Shown: in pieces, positions 46,641 through 57,565 of the stretch
Layout of the letters: every line of letters begins with the position of its first letter
How positions within the stretch are numbered: the stretch's first letter is position 1
Source of the DNA: Cornus controversa
Taxonomy: Eukaryota; Streptophyta; Magnoliopsida; Cornales; Cornaceae
Direction of reading: 5' to 3'
DNA length: 64,000 nt
Assembly: GCA_026545225.1 (NCBI GenBank)
Contig: CM048850.1
Location: forward strand, 2,418,001-2,482,000
Position numbers and translations under genes: made by a program
Notes under the pieces: model-generated
The model's database searches: none
Told to the model about the DNA's origin: nothing
Seen by the model: the letters and a program-made list of their open reading frames with translations, nothing else

Positions 46641-46954
46641 TGATTCGTGTGTGAGTGTGACTCAAAAAGTATATCAATTAAAAATTACCACACTTCGCAA
46701 TAGAACGAATTCCTTGCAGAATAGGGCTATCGAAAGGGGTGTCGAACCTCAGGAATTATGGTCTGATGAGTTGGAATACGGAATTAATTCTAATTAAATT
46801 TAAGAGAAAAGAATTCTAATTTTAAAACTAATTAAAAAGTAAAATAAAATAAATCAAATTAATTAGAAAGTGAAGATAATATGAGAGAAATCTAGGGTAT
46901 TTGACTTCACCACTAACTCCACAGTCAATGGTCAATTGAATCAACTATGGGGAA
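46641..46954 (-). repeat. 5' LTR of B1, cut by G1
   Basis: Matches 37502-37815 from TGATTCGTG to CAACTATGGGGAA, where the G1 LTR begins. The 3' LTR continues TTACATCATGGATAAG; that part of this LTR should lie right of the window. The candidate target duplication for G1 is GGGAA. Confidence 0.88.
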
Positions 46955-49621
46955 TGTCACGCCCCGAAACCCGGACCGCCGAGACTCCCCCGAACTGACC
47001 CCGAATCCCGAGTGTGAACCCGTTCACTCAACCCCGTGAACAATCTCAATTACACTCACACTATAGTATCGAGGTTTGATACTATGCTATAATGCCCCAA
47101 TTTCTAACTCTCGGAGAACCGGAGGTTAAACTGTCTATTTAGCCCAATGGACCCTCATTACCATCATTTAATGCAGAAGCTTAACTCAATTCTTGCATAT
47201 TAATGCACCTAATTCCATCTTAACCAATCCCCATGGGCCCTATATCGAATCACACACCTTAGTGAAAATTCACTTGGCCACACCTTTGAGAATCACTCAC
47301 TTTCGAGCCTCAAAACTTTTTTTATTTGGAATCTGAAACTGAGTCTTATACCATTGGATATAGAATCCAAAAATACTCAATTTAAAAAAAAATAATACTC
47401 AATTCCGATCTAAAACGAAGAAATTACATCGAAATGAAGTTTTGGAAAATGTTGTGAATAGTAATTTCGATTGATCGAAATGGGGGTCTCGATTGTGCGA
47501 AATTGCACCTGTCTGGACTCTAAAAATCATCATAAATCATCACCCCTTGGCACAATCGAAATGGGGGCTTCGATTGTGCAAAATGGGCATTTCGCACCAT
47601 CGAAATGCTCTCTCTAGCTCCTCCAACAACCCTATATATGATCTATTTGGAGCCCAATCCACCTTCTATCATCCTATAACCTCTCATACATGGTCTATAA
47701 CATAAATGAAAGATTCCAACACCATTACAAATGATATAACATCATACACACACACCAACATATGCGTTTAAATCTCAAATCCTTCATAATCATAGAAATT
47801 TCCTAGGTTCACAATACACCCAAAACTCAAGTGTATGAATCATCCTTGATTCCCAAATTCATTTCCATAACACCATACATAAAAGAAATCAAATAGTCCT
47901 TCAAGCATACATTCATCAAGTCTCAAATGACGAAAATCATTATACATGTATTTCTCAAAAGTATCCTTCCTACAAGTGTGGCATTTACATTTGGAATTCA
48001 TAAACAAAAGAAGATACAAATGTAAAGGCAACACTACAACTATGGTCAACATGTCACAAGCCGGCGTGGACATTTATCTACATCCCAAAAGATCAAAAAT
48101 CCAAAAAAGAGAACCCAACAAGGTCCATTGAGCAAATCATGCTTCATCCTCCATCGGCGCCTTATCTGAAAAAGTTTATATAAATAGGGCGTGAGCAACA
48201 CTGCGGCTCAGTAGGAATGATCCACCCAACCCCACTCTAACTCAGGCGGCCATGCATGGATGCATATGAAATCACTACATGTCTACATGACAAGTATACA
48301 TGCTTTTTAACCCATAAACAGTCACGTTTTTCAAATCATGAATGGTGCCTCACCTCTCAATGCATTTGCATACATATGTATATATATATCAAATTGAGCA
48401 AGCCACAATATATATATATAACGCACGCCACATAAATTCAGAAATCACTTCAATGGGGACTAGCTTATCACTCCATCCATAGTAAGGGTCTCTTCGGCAC
48501 CCAAACTCTGCTTACGCTTTATCGGGTTGTTAACCCGAAGGGAGCGCCTCCTCTTGGCCAAGTTTTGGGTCTTTCACCCTAGGGACCATTCCCTCACCTT
48601 AATTCTCAATGTTGTCACGCCCCAAAAACTCGCTTTTCATATAGTGCACATAATCACATCAATGCACTTATTCCACACCATGAATGCATTTTTGTCAAAG
48701 AAATGCATTTTCCTTTCCCTCAAGATTGTCACAATGCCATCACACTCATATCATGAAAATCATCATGCTTATGCATTTAACAAGGAAAATCATATCTTTC
48801 ATGCACACATCTATAAAAACTCACATTTTTTATGTTTTCACCATTGAACACATTATTCATCAAGAACAATCATAATCTCACTTGGTCATACACAACATAC
48901 ATAAGCCCTAACTAACATGTTAGACATATCCATGTGCATAAATCACATTTTTATACATATATACATATACACAAAATCCTAAACTCAAGAAATCCCAATC
49001 TATCTTTCATGTCACAAGTATGTGACCTATAGAATCAAAGTAAAGATGAGTCTAGCACCCCTACCTCAAATTCCGAAGATTTGAATCCAACTTTAAGAAA
49101 TCCCAGCTTTCTCAGCTTCATAAAATAGAGACTTTGATCGATTCAAACCAATGCCCTTGATGTCCCCTACACACTTTCCCGAAGTGGGTGATGGAGAGAG
49201 AGAGAAAGAGATATGTAAAATGAAATGTCTCAGACCCTTTTTGATATTTATCTCAACCCTAGGGGCGCAAAATGACCATTTTACCCCCGGCCACTTAATG
49301 TACCTTCTCGAGCTCGGAATTAATTCCCGAAAACTCCGTTGGACTCAAAATCACTTCCTTAACACTCTAAAAATTTTGTTTAGTCCATAGTCAAATATAA
49401 AATTTCTCAGAATTTTCTCAAAATTTCCGGACTCACTTAACCTAATCCCGGGCATCTGTTGACCAAAAAGTCAAACTTTTTTAAAAGTCTCCAAAACTTT
49501 CCAAAACTATATTCTAACATTCTAAACATGTTCTCCACATCCAAAACATGTTAAATATTGCATTTAAAGCAATAAATGACAAAAATTAAAAAATCGGTCA
49601 AAATTGGGCACGGTCTCTACA
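46955..49621 (-). repeat. 3' LTR of G1 (2.67 kb)
   Basis: Starts TGTCACGCCCCGAAACCCGG and ends CGGTCTCTACA, followed by the reversed purine tract ACCTCCCAACC. Its first 274 bases match the 5' LTR at 61742-62015 with about 19 differences. The palindromic TCGATYGATCGA-type cluster is at 47464-47606: ATTTCGATTGATCGAAAT, TCTCGATTGTGCGAAAT, CACAATCGAAAT, TTCGATTGTGC and ATTTCGCACCATCGAAAT. The internal TGTCACGCCCC at 48615 is not a boundary. Confidence 0.85.
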
Positions 49622-49667
49622 ACCTCCCAACCTTATAGGAATTTCGTCCTCGAAATTAGAATATACC

Positions 49668-51182
49668 TCAAGTGGTGAACAACTCGGGATAGTTTGAGCG
49701 GAATTCTTGTTCTCGCTCCCATGTAGGTTCTTCCACCCCGTGATGCCTCCAAAGCACCTTAACCAATGGAATGGTCTTTCCCCGAAGCACTTGCTCTCTA
49801 GTGTCCAAAATCTGAATTGGTTTTTCCTCATATGACACATCCTCCTCCACCTCAAGGTCTGCCCAATCGAGTACATGTGAAGGGTTTGGCTCATACTTCC
49901 TCAACATAGACACATGAAAAGTGTTGTGCACACTTGACAATTATGGTGGCAATGCCAAGCGATAAGCAACCTCTCCTACTCGATTCAAAATCTCAAATGG
50001 TCCGATGAATCGTGGTGCTAGCTTGCCACTATGACCGAACCTCATCAAACCTCTCCGTGGTGAGACCTTCAAAAATACATGATCCCCCACCTCAAATGCC
50101 AAAGGCCGCCGCCTTCTATCGGCATAGCTTTTCTGATGACTCAGGGCCGTAAGCAATCTTTGCCGAATTAACTTGATCTTCTCCGTAGTTTCCTGAACTA
50201 AATTTGGTCCCAAAGAAACTGTCTCCCCAACCTCAGTCCAACAAATAGGTGACCTACATGGTCTACCATACAAAGCCTCGAATGGAGCCATCTCAATGCT
50301 AGCTTGATAGCTATTATTGTATGCAAACTCCACTAATGGAAGGTGATCCTCCCAACTACCCCGAAGATCAAGTACACATGCCCGCAACATATCCTCCAAA
50401 ATCTGTATAGTGCGCTCGGACTGACCATCCGTTTGAGGATGAAAAGCAGTACTAAAGTGGAGGTTCATATCATGTGCTGCCTGGAAACTCTGCCAAAACC
50501 TATAAGTAAATCTCAGGTCTCTATCTGAAATAATAGAAACTGGCACGCCATGAAGTCTAAGGATCTGCTCAATATACAATCTACTAAGAGTGTCCACATC
50601 ATCGGTCACTCTAATAGGAATAAAGTGAGCCACCTTCGTCAATCTATTAACGACTACCCAAATTGTATCATGACCCTTCTTCAACTTTGGAAGTCCCGTC
50701 ACAAAGTCCATACTCACATGCTCCCATTTCCACATAGCCATAGGCAATGGCTGTAACAAGCCTGCCGGTCTCTGATGCTCGGCCTTCACTTGTTGACAAG
50801 TGAGGCACCTCACCACAAACTGAGCTACATCCTTTTTCATACCCTTCCACCAATACTGTTGGCGGAGGTTATGATACATCTTGGTACCACCTGGATGTAC
50901 TGCTAGCCTTGAGTTATGAAACTCTCTCATAATCTCACCTCGACAAGCTAAGGGAACAAACATTTTCCCCTTGAATCTCATGTTTTCATCCGAATGGACT
51001 GTCCATCCATCCACCACTTCACCACCTAAAATCCGTGTGCGAATAGTCTCAGCCTCACTATCCTTCCTCTGCTCTTCAATAACTCTACTCACAAGAGTTG
51101 GTTGAGCGATAAGAGTAAATAACATTGCCGGTCCATCATCCTCACTGAAATGCAATCCCATTTCTGAGATATCTTCCATCAT
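49668..51182 (-). pseudogene. G1 integrase and chromodomain
   Basis: Has the HHCC zinc motif (LAVHPGGTKMYHNLR … CLTCQQVK), the DDE triad in SMDFVTGLPK, SIISDRDLRFTYRFW and GQSERTIQILEDMLRA, then the GPFEILNRVG tail. One in-frame stop TAA (49941-49943) falls where G2 reads Gln (LPPQLSSVH). The last domain, 49668-49940, ends ILDTREQVLRGKTIPLVKVL and YPELF, as in chromodomain-bearing plant elements. One in-frame TAG at 51183-51185 separates it from RNase H. Confidence 0.88.
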
Positions 51183-51185
51183 CTT

Positions 51186-51545
51186 CCACTACCGTATGGC
51201 TAAGCTCGCTAAGCTATCATGTGACTTTCTACTCAGTGCATCTGCTACCACATTAGCCTTTCCCGGATGATATTGTAATTTGAAATCATAGTTTTCCATG
51301 TATTCCATCCACCTCCATTGCGTCATATTCAAATCCTTTTGTGGGAAAAGGTATTTGAGACTTTTGTGATCTGAAAACACTTTAAACTTCTCACCATACA
51401 AATAATGTCTCCACACCTTAAGTGCAAAGATCACGGCTGCCAATTCCAAGTCGTGTGTCGGGTAATTTTGTTCGTGCGTCTTCAACTGCCTTGAACCATA
51501 CGCCACTACTCATTCGGTTTGCATTAGCACACATCCTAAACCAAG
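51186..51545 (-). pseudogene. G1 RNase H domain
   Basis: Reads [34 protein letters not shown] and [13 protein letters not shown]. The start of the domain (CDAS) is in the piece to the right; TGA codons in CDAS-stop-LGLGCV and TE-stop-VVAYGS stand where relatives have Arg (CGA). Confidence 0.85.
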
Positions 51546-52901
51546 TCATGAAGCATCACAATAAATTGTATACCCCAACCCATATTCTGGAATGATCAAA
51601 ATTGGAGCCGAAGTTAACCGGCCCTTTAATTCCATGAATGCATTCTCGCAAGCATCATCCCACACAAATTTCACTCCTTTTTGAGTAAGCTTTGTCATCA
51701 GTGCTGCTAACCTCAAAAAGTCCTTCACAAACCTCCGATAATACCCGGCCAATCCCAAGAAACTACGTATCTCAAATACGCTCTTAGATCTTTCCCAACT
51801 CATCACCGCCTCTATCTTGGATGGATCTTCGGAAACTCCTCCTTCAGATACAACATGCCCAAGGAATTTCACCTCTGCTAGCCAAAACTCACATTTCTCG
51901 TACTTGGCATATAATTGATGTTCTCTTAGAAGCTGCAACACGATCCTCAAGTGACCCTCGTTCTCCTCTTCCAAAGACGAGTACACTAGGATGTCATCAA
52001 CAAACACGACCACAAACTTATCCAAGTAAGCATTGAACACTCTATGCATTAGGTCCATGAATGCTGCCGGTGCATTCGTCAAACCAAACGGCATCACCAA
52101 AAACTCGTAGTGTCCATATCGTGTGCGAAAAGCAGTCTTTGGAATGTCCACCTCTCTAATCCCCAACTGATAATAGCCCGATCTCAGGTCTATCTTTGAG
52201 AAACATCTCGAACCCTTAAGTTGGTCAAACAAGTCATCTATCCTTGGCAAGGGATACTTATTCTTTATTGTTGCCTGATTCAACTTCTGGTAGTCAATGC
52301 AAAGTCGCAAGGACCCGTCCTTCTTCTTAGCAAAAAGGACCGGAGCTCCCCAAGGCGAAGTACTAGGAAGTACAATTCCCTTGTCTAGTAGCTCTTGCAA
52401 TTGGTCCTTTAGCTCTTTTAACTCAGCCAGCGCCATTCGATATGGTGCCATCGAAATGGGCGCGGTACCTGGAGCAAGATCTATTACAAACTCCACTTCC
52501 CGTTTTGGAGGCAACTGAGTCAAGTCCCCCGAAAATACATCCATAAACTCACACACTACATGAGGAAGCTCTCCAAGTGTCTCATCATCACCATCAACTA
52601 GTAGGCTCACTAAGAATTGCCCAAGCCCTCTCTGATCACTCGAACCATGCAAAGACGACAAGTAGAAGTCATCCCGCTCCCCCACAAAACATATACTAAC
52701 ACCAGAGGGTGTATACAAGGTCACTCTTCCCCGATGACAATCAATATTGGCTCTATTGGTCGATAGCCAATCCATACCCAAGATCACATCGAAGCTAGAC
52801 ATCTCAAGGAGAGTGAAATCAAACACTAGTTGATGTCCTGAAATCTCGATCTCGCAAGATCGACACACATCGCTCAAAACCACTCTACCACCAACTGGCA
52901 T
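51546..52901 (-). pseudogene. G1 protease tail and reverse transcriptase
   Basis: 451 codons open from [11 protein letters not shown]. Protease second half [11 protein letters not shown], then RT with [53 protein letters not shown] and the catalytic FVDDILVYS (about 51980-52010), then [15 protein letters not shown]. This is a typical full Ty3/gypsy RT. A stop (TGA) about 25 codons upstream separates it from the protease active site. Confidence 0.9.
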
Positions 52902-53150
52902 ATCAATGGATAAAAGTCATAAAACTGAGTCCAAAGATGACACCTCCAACCCCAAAGCACAAGCAAATGCATATGATATGAATGAATGTGATGCACCTGA
53001 ATCTACTAAAATCCTAGCCCATGAGCTAGATACAAGAAATATACCTAGGACCACTGAGGGTCCTATCGAGGTCTCCACTGTGACAAGAGTAAAAGCACAG
53101 CCTTGTGATCTCTGGCCCTACTATCCTGCACCCTAATATCCCGACTGCTG
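52902..53150 (-). pseudogene. G1 protease N-terminal part
   Basis: The active site DSGASHSF is encoded at 52980-53003 (reverse strand) in the same frame as RT. The in-frame TGA after LDSVL (near 52922) breaks the link. Confidence 0.8.
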
Positions 53151-54231
53151 ACTGGGAGCACTAGACGTGGCTCCTCTAGTAGGTGCCCGTGAACTCTGAA
53201 CTGAAGGCGCTGTCTGCTATGGTGGCAATGCCCTAAAACCTGACTGTGAAGTCACAGGCTACGTAGGACGCTGCTAAGAACCAGTACCACCCTGCACACT
53301 GCTCTTCTGTGGGCAATTCCAGCTAATATGCCCCATTTGATGACAATGGTATCACTTTTTATCTGCCACTAACGGAACTTGCCCTTGAGTACACTCAGCC
53401 ATTCCGTGTCTTGGTTTCTGGCAATTGAAACAAACTATTCTCGATCGAAAAGATCTAGAAGGTATAGCCACAGAACTCACTGATTGGGTTTGTTGCCTTT
53501 GTGAGGATGACCCACCAATCCTCATCTTCTTCCTAGCACGATTGTCCGTAAGGGATCCCGTGCCCCTTGCTTGGTTCTGTGCTTCTCTTATCCTTTGATT
53601 ATCATTGCTAAACTCTTTAGAAATCAATGCTCTCTCCACTACCGCTGCATAGTTGGTCAAACCTAAAATCCCAACCTTGTCCCGTATGTAGGTTCAGAGA
53701 CCTCTTATGAATTGCTTAATTTTAAGCTCTTCCATTGGGATCATCTCCTTTGCAAACCGAGCCAAGGAGGTAAACTTTGTTTCATACTCCATCACCGTCA
53801 TTGTCCCTTAAACAAGGTTAAAAATTCTCTCCTCATACTGTCCTTTACTGTCACTGGAAAGTACTTCTCGAAGAAAAAAGTACTTGGAACGTATCCCATT
53901 CCATTGTCTCCAAATCATGGTAGTCTCCCAATAATTTCCACCAACGTTTGGCGTCATCCTTAAGATAGTGAGTGGCTACCTTAACTTTCAAGTCCTCCTC
54001 AATTTCAAGTACATTAAGGAGTGTAACCATCTCATCCAACCAACTTTTCGCTACCATTGGATCGGATTCCCCAGAATACGATGGTGGACTATCTTTCTTA
54101 ACATGCCCCAATGCTGTTATCATCCTACTAGGAGGAGCTGCTCTAGGTGGAGCTTGGGTCTCCTCTTGAGTTTCCTATTGCGTTTCCCTTGCAATTTGTC
54201 GTATGGTAGTGACCATGTCGCGCATAAATTA
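53151..54231 (-). pseudogene. G1 gag, main part
   Basis: From the C1 insertion site leftward: RDMVTTIRQIARETQ then a stop; SGESDPMVAKSWLDEMVTLL and DDAKRWWKLLGDYHDLE (54123-53851); a frameshift near 53850; LTNYAAVVERALISKEFSND (53660); the CCHC knuckle CFNCQKPRHGMAEC; then a stop in place of the first Cys of a second knuckle (YHCHQMGHISWNC, near 53340). At least four lesions are visible. Confidence 0.82.
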
Positions 54232-55416
54232 TGTGAGATATAAATTTGTAACTGGCATATTTCGGTGATCAAAAACCTAATTGATCGAGTTATAATTTTT
54301 GGATTATTCTTTGTATCGATCATCGACATCTTCGAGCAGACACTCAAGTGCATGGAAGTCGACAAATCAGTTAGAACACCATATAGTACAGGTAAGTATG
54401 GTGAGGACACTCTGCACTTTTTAGTTCCGAGCCTATTTTGAAAAACCAGGGGTTAAATGCAAAATTTAGGGTTTTTCAAAGTAGGACCGGTCCCCAATAT
54501 TTAGGACTAGTCCAACTTTTCTCGGCAGTTTAGTTTCTGCAGGTTTTCAAAAAGTCCCACCGGTCCTATTTATTTGGCACCTGTCCCACTTAGCCTGTTC
54601 CAAATAGGAAATAGATTTTGACGGAAATCCTGATTCTAATTGGGTTTGAAACTTCTAGGAAAGTTCTATTTTGGTATTTAACTCCTTTTCCAAGTAGAAT
54701 TAGAACTTCCATGCCTATATATATGTATTCATATTTTCTCTACAAAAGAGGCCCGGGAATATTATTTTTAAAGAGAGAAAGTATATACATAATAATTAGG
54801 GTTTATATATTTTTAGGAACACACATCCATACTACACGAGTGATTTTTAGGATGGTGTTCTACTTCTAATTAGCTGCTCAGAGACTGTGTCAAATCGATT
54901 TGCTGATCAGAACATTGGATTGAAGGTTCTTCACTTGCTTGCTTGCTGAGGAAGAAAGGTGACCAGATTGCACTACGAAGGGAACAAAATACTTGCTGAG
55001 TATTTTTGTTCTTCCAGCAACCTTTCTGTAAGGGTGGTGACATTAGCCGGAAGTCTACAGTAGTTGGACGTGTTGTCGCAATCATAAGCCTGAGGTGTTC
55101 CGCATCAGATCCTTGACCAAGTGAAGAGGGTTGTGAGACTGAGACAGAGTCTGTTGTACTTTGCTTCATCATAGTGAATTGGTTCCCTGAGGCATGTCGC
55201 CTCCCTCCGTGATTTTTCCCGCCTTGGGTTTCCACGTATATCTGGTGCATTCTTTTCTTTACTTGCACTTTATTTATTTGCTTGCTTTAATTGTTTGATT
55301 AATTGGAATTAAAATTGAATTAATTAAAAATTAAGCAAACGAGCAAGTGATCCTATTCACCCCTCTCTAGGTTCTAAAATACTTTTCGCAACCGCTTCCG
55401 CACCGCGCAACTCACA
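54232..55416 (+). repeat. 5' LTR of C1
   Basis: Contains the palindromes GGACCGGTCC (54484-54493) and GGACTAGTCC (54504-54513) with relatives CCACCGGTCC (54557-54566) and CACCTGTCCC. The TATA-like TGCCTATATATATG near 54714 precedes a likely transcription start. Frames on the - strand here have no motif and are not genes. Confidence 0.88.
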
Positions 55417-55418
55417 AT

Positions 55419-55430
55419 TGGTATCAGAGC
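55419..55430 (+). promoter_or_regulatory. Primer-binding site of C1
   Basis: TGGTATCAGAGC, two bases after the LTR end, matches the 3' end of initiator tRNA-Met. Confidence 0.88.
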
Positions 55431-55507
55431 AGTGTTCTCTAATTTATGAATAATTCCTTGCGAAGTATTTTTAAAATCAAAATTTATTTTTGTTGTCAAA
55501 AATTATC

Positions 55508-57565
55508 ATGGAATCGAGTATGAAAGAGGGTGGATCGATTCAGCGAACTCCTTTGTTTGATGGTTCAAATTATACTTTCTGGAAGTCTCGCATGAAAGCC
55601 TTTTTAAAATCTCAAGGAGAGAGTGTTTGGATGGCTGTAGAGAATGGATATAAAATTCCTACCACTACCACTGGTGATGGTGATGCTGTTGTGACTGTAG
55701 AGAAGGATAAGGCAACATGGTCTAATGCTGAACATGAAGATGCCAATAATAACAACAAGGGTTTATATGCTATATTTAATTCTGTTGTTCCTTCTGAATT
55801 TGCTAGAATTTCTGCATGTTCCACTTTGAAAGAAGCATGGGATATTTTACAAGTAACTCATAAGGGTACCACCAAGGTAAGGAGATCTAAGCTACAAATG
55901 CTTGTTACTAAATTTGAAACAATTAGAATGGATGAAGATGAGATGTTTTCTGATTTTTATTCTAGGCTTAATGATATTGTTCAAAGTAGTGCTAACCTTG
56001 GTGAGAAAATTCCTTCTTTTTAGATTATTAGAAAAATCATGAGATCATTGCCTGATAGATTCCAAGCTAAGTTGGAAGCCTTAGATGAGAGTAGAGATGT
56101 AGATTCAATGGAGGTAGCTGAGTTAGTTGGATCAATTCAAACTTTTGAGATGAAATATCCAAAGCTTTAGAAATCAAAAAATTTGGCTTTAAAAACCTCA
56201 AAGACTTCAAAGTCTTCAAGTTTGTCAAATTGTTCAAATTCTTCAAAATCTGAAGTTGAAAAAATTAAAAGGTTTGAATATGATTCAGATAATGATGTTG
56301 CACTCCTTGCTAGGAAATTTAGAAAGATTCTTGAATATGAAAAAGGTAAAAATTTGAGAAAAGAAAATCCTTCTAAATTCTGGAATCAAAGCTCATCATC
56401 CAAAGGTAAGGAAAGGAAAGAGAAAGAAGATGACTCTAAGGAAATTGAGGTTACTTGTTGGACATGTGGTGGAAAAGGTCATACATCTAATCAATGTCCA
56501 AGTCCTAAGAAAAATTGCTTTAGTGCAAAGAAAATTTCAAACAAGAAAGTTATGAAAGCTATTATTTCTGAGTCTGAATCTTCTAACTCTGATAGTGATT
56601 CTTCTGTTGAGAATGATTCTCTTGCTTTTGTTGCTTTATTGAATGGTGATACTGCTAATGATTCTTCTTCTGATGTAGGTGAAACAGAGAAATACACTAC
56701 TCTCAGTCAAGTAGGGTCTGACGATTCAGAAGTTGAGCAGTCTGATGAAGAACCATGTGAAAGGAAGTTGCCAGAACTTTTTGAGAAATTGCTGGAAGCT
56801 TATAATAAAAAATCTGAGAAGCTGAAGCAAGAAAGTTTTGAGAAAGAGACTTTGAAGAAAAAGAATGAAAAACAAGTGAAGTTGATTGAAGAAAGTAAAG
56901 CTGAAATTCTGAATCTTCAAGGCAAAGTCAAGTTTCTCGAAAGTGAGGGAAGTCAAGCTATTTCTGCTAGAGATCTTGTTACTAGAATTAATTTTCTTGA
57001 GCCTGAATTGAAAAAATCACAAGAGAAATTAATTGCTTTTACCTCTGGACAGATTAAGCTTGATAGCATGATTAGTGTTGGTAAGCCTATAGGAGATAAG
57101 ACTGGATTAGGTTTTGTTGGGTCATCATCTAAGGGAAACACTATTTTTGTTAAACCCAAGAATTTGATTGTGTCTGAACCCAAACCTAAGTCTCAAGTTG
57201 AGTCTGTGCATGCTAATGTTGTGTCCAATGTGCTTTATTATTCTTTTTGTGGTAAGAATGGACATAATCAACACTATTGCTATAAAAAGAGAAGATATTC
57301 TAATTCTGATTTTTATGTGCATAATTCTTTTGCTAAGAATAGGGTTCATGCTAAAAAGCCACATTATTGGAACAAACCCAAAAATTCTCAAGGTAAAAAG
57401 AATTCAAATAAAAAGAAGAATGTTTTTGTTTCTCCACAATTCTTTCCTAATAAATTGCATGTTAAAACTATCTGGACTAAAAAGGAAGATTTGGAGAAGT
57501 TTGTGCCTATTGATACTATGGGATTTATTCCTAATAGGTCTTTGGGTGCAAAACCCCCTAACTAG
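55508..57565 (+). pseudogene. C1 gag (Copia, SIRE/Maximus-like), two internal amber stops
   Basis: One continuous frame of about 685 codons from MESSMKEGG, broken only by TAG at 56021-56023 and 56168-56170. The N-terminal part has PLFDGSNYTFWKSRMKAFL and STLKEAWDILQVTHKGTTKV (Copia gag UBN2-type domain). A CCHC knuckle CWTCGGKGHTSNQC lies near 56457-56498, followed by an acidic Ser-rich stretch, a coiled-coil Lys/Glu stretch (56800-57000), and a second Cys/His motif FCGKNGHNQHYCYKKR near 57246. It ends PNRSLGAKPPN. I chose the Met at 55508 because the family starts shortly before FDGSNYTFW; 55490 is in the same frame. The frame is otherwise well preserved. Gag would form particles for C1 or a partner. 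Confidence 0.85.

Larger units (their letters stand above)
37502..46954 (-). mobile_element. Athila-like retrotransposon B1, lacking RT and RNase H, 5' LTR interrupted by G1
   Basis: On the - strand the order is 5' LTR (46641-46954, cut), primer site, gag, protease, integrase, spacer, third ORF, non-coding region, 3' LTR (37502-39006). LTRs start TGATTCGTGTGTGAG and end TATCA. Over the 313 shared bases the two LTRs differ at 8 positions by my count. The flank left of B1 is ATAGC (37497-37501). The RT/RNase H segment is missing, so it depends on a partner. Confidence 0.87.

Noticed and set aside
48615..49621. TGTCACGCCCC at 48615 (and 22977 in G2) as the start of a shorter LTR
   Set aside because: Both LTRs match each other well to the left of this point, and the 5' LTR of G1 begins with the 46955 sequence, so the motif is internal.
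54870..55268. 132-codon frame on the - strand (and its twin at 60920-61225)
   Set aside because: It is the reverse of the C1 LTR and is broken differently in the two LTR copies.
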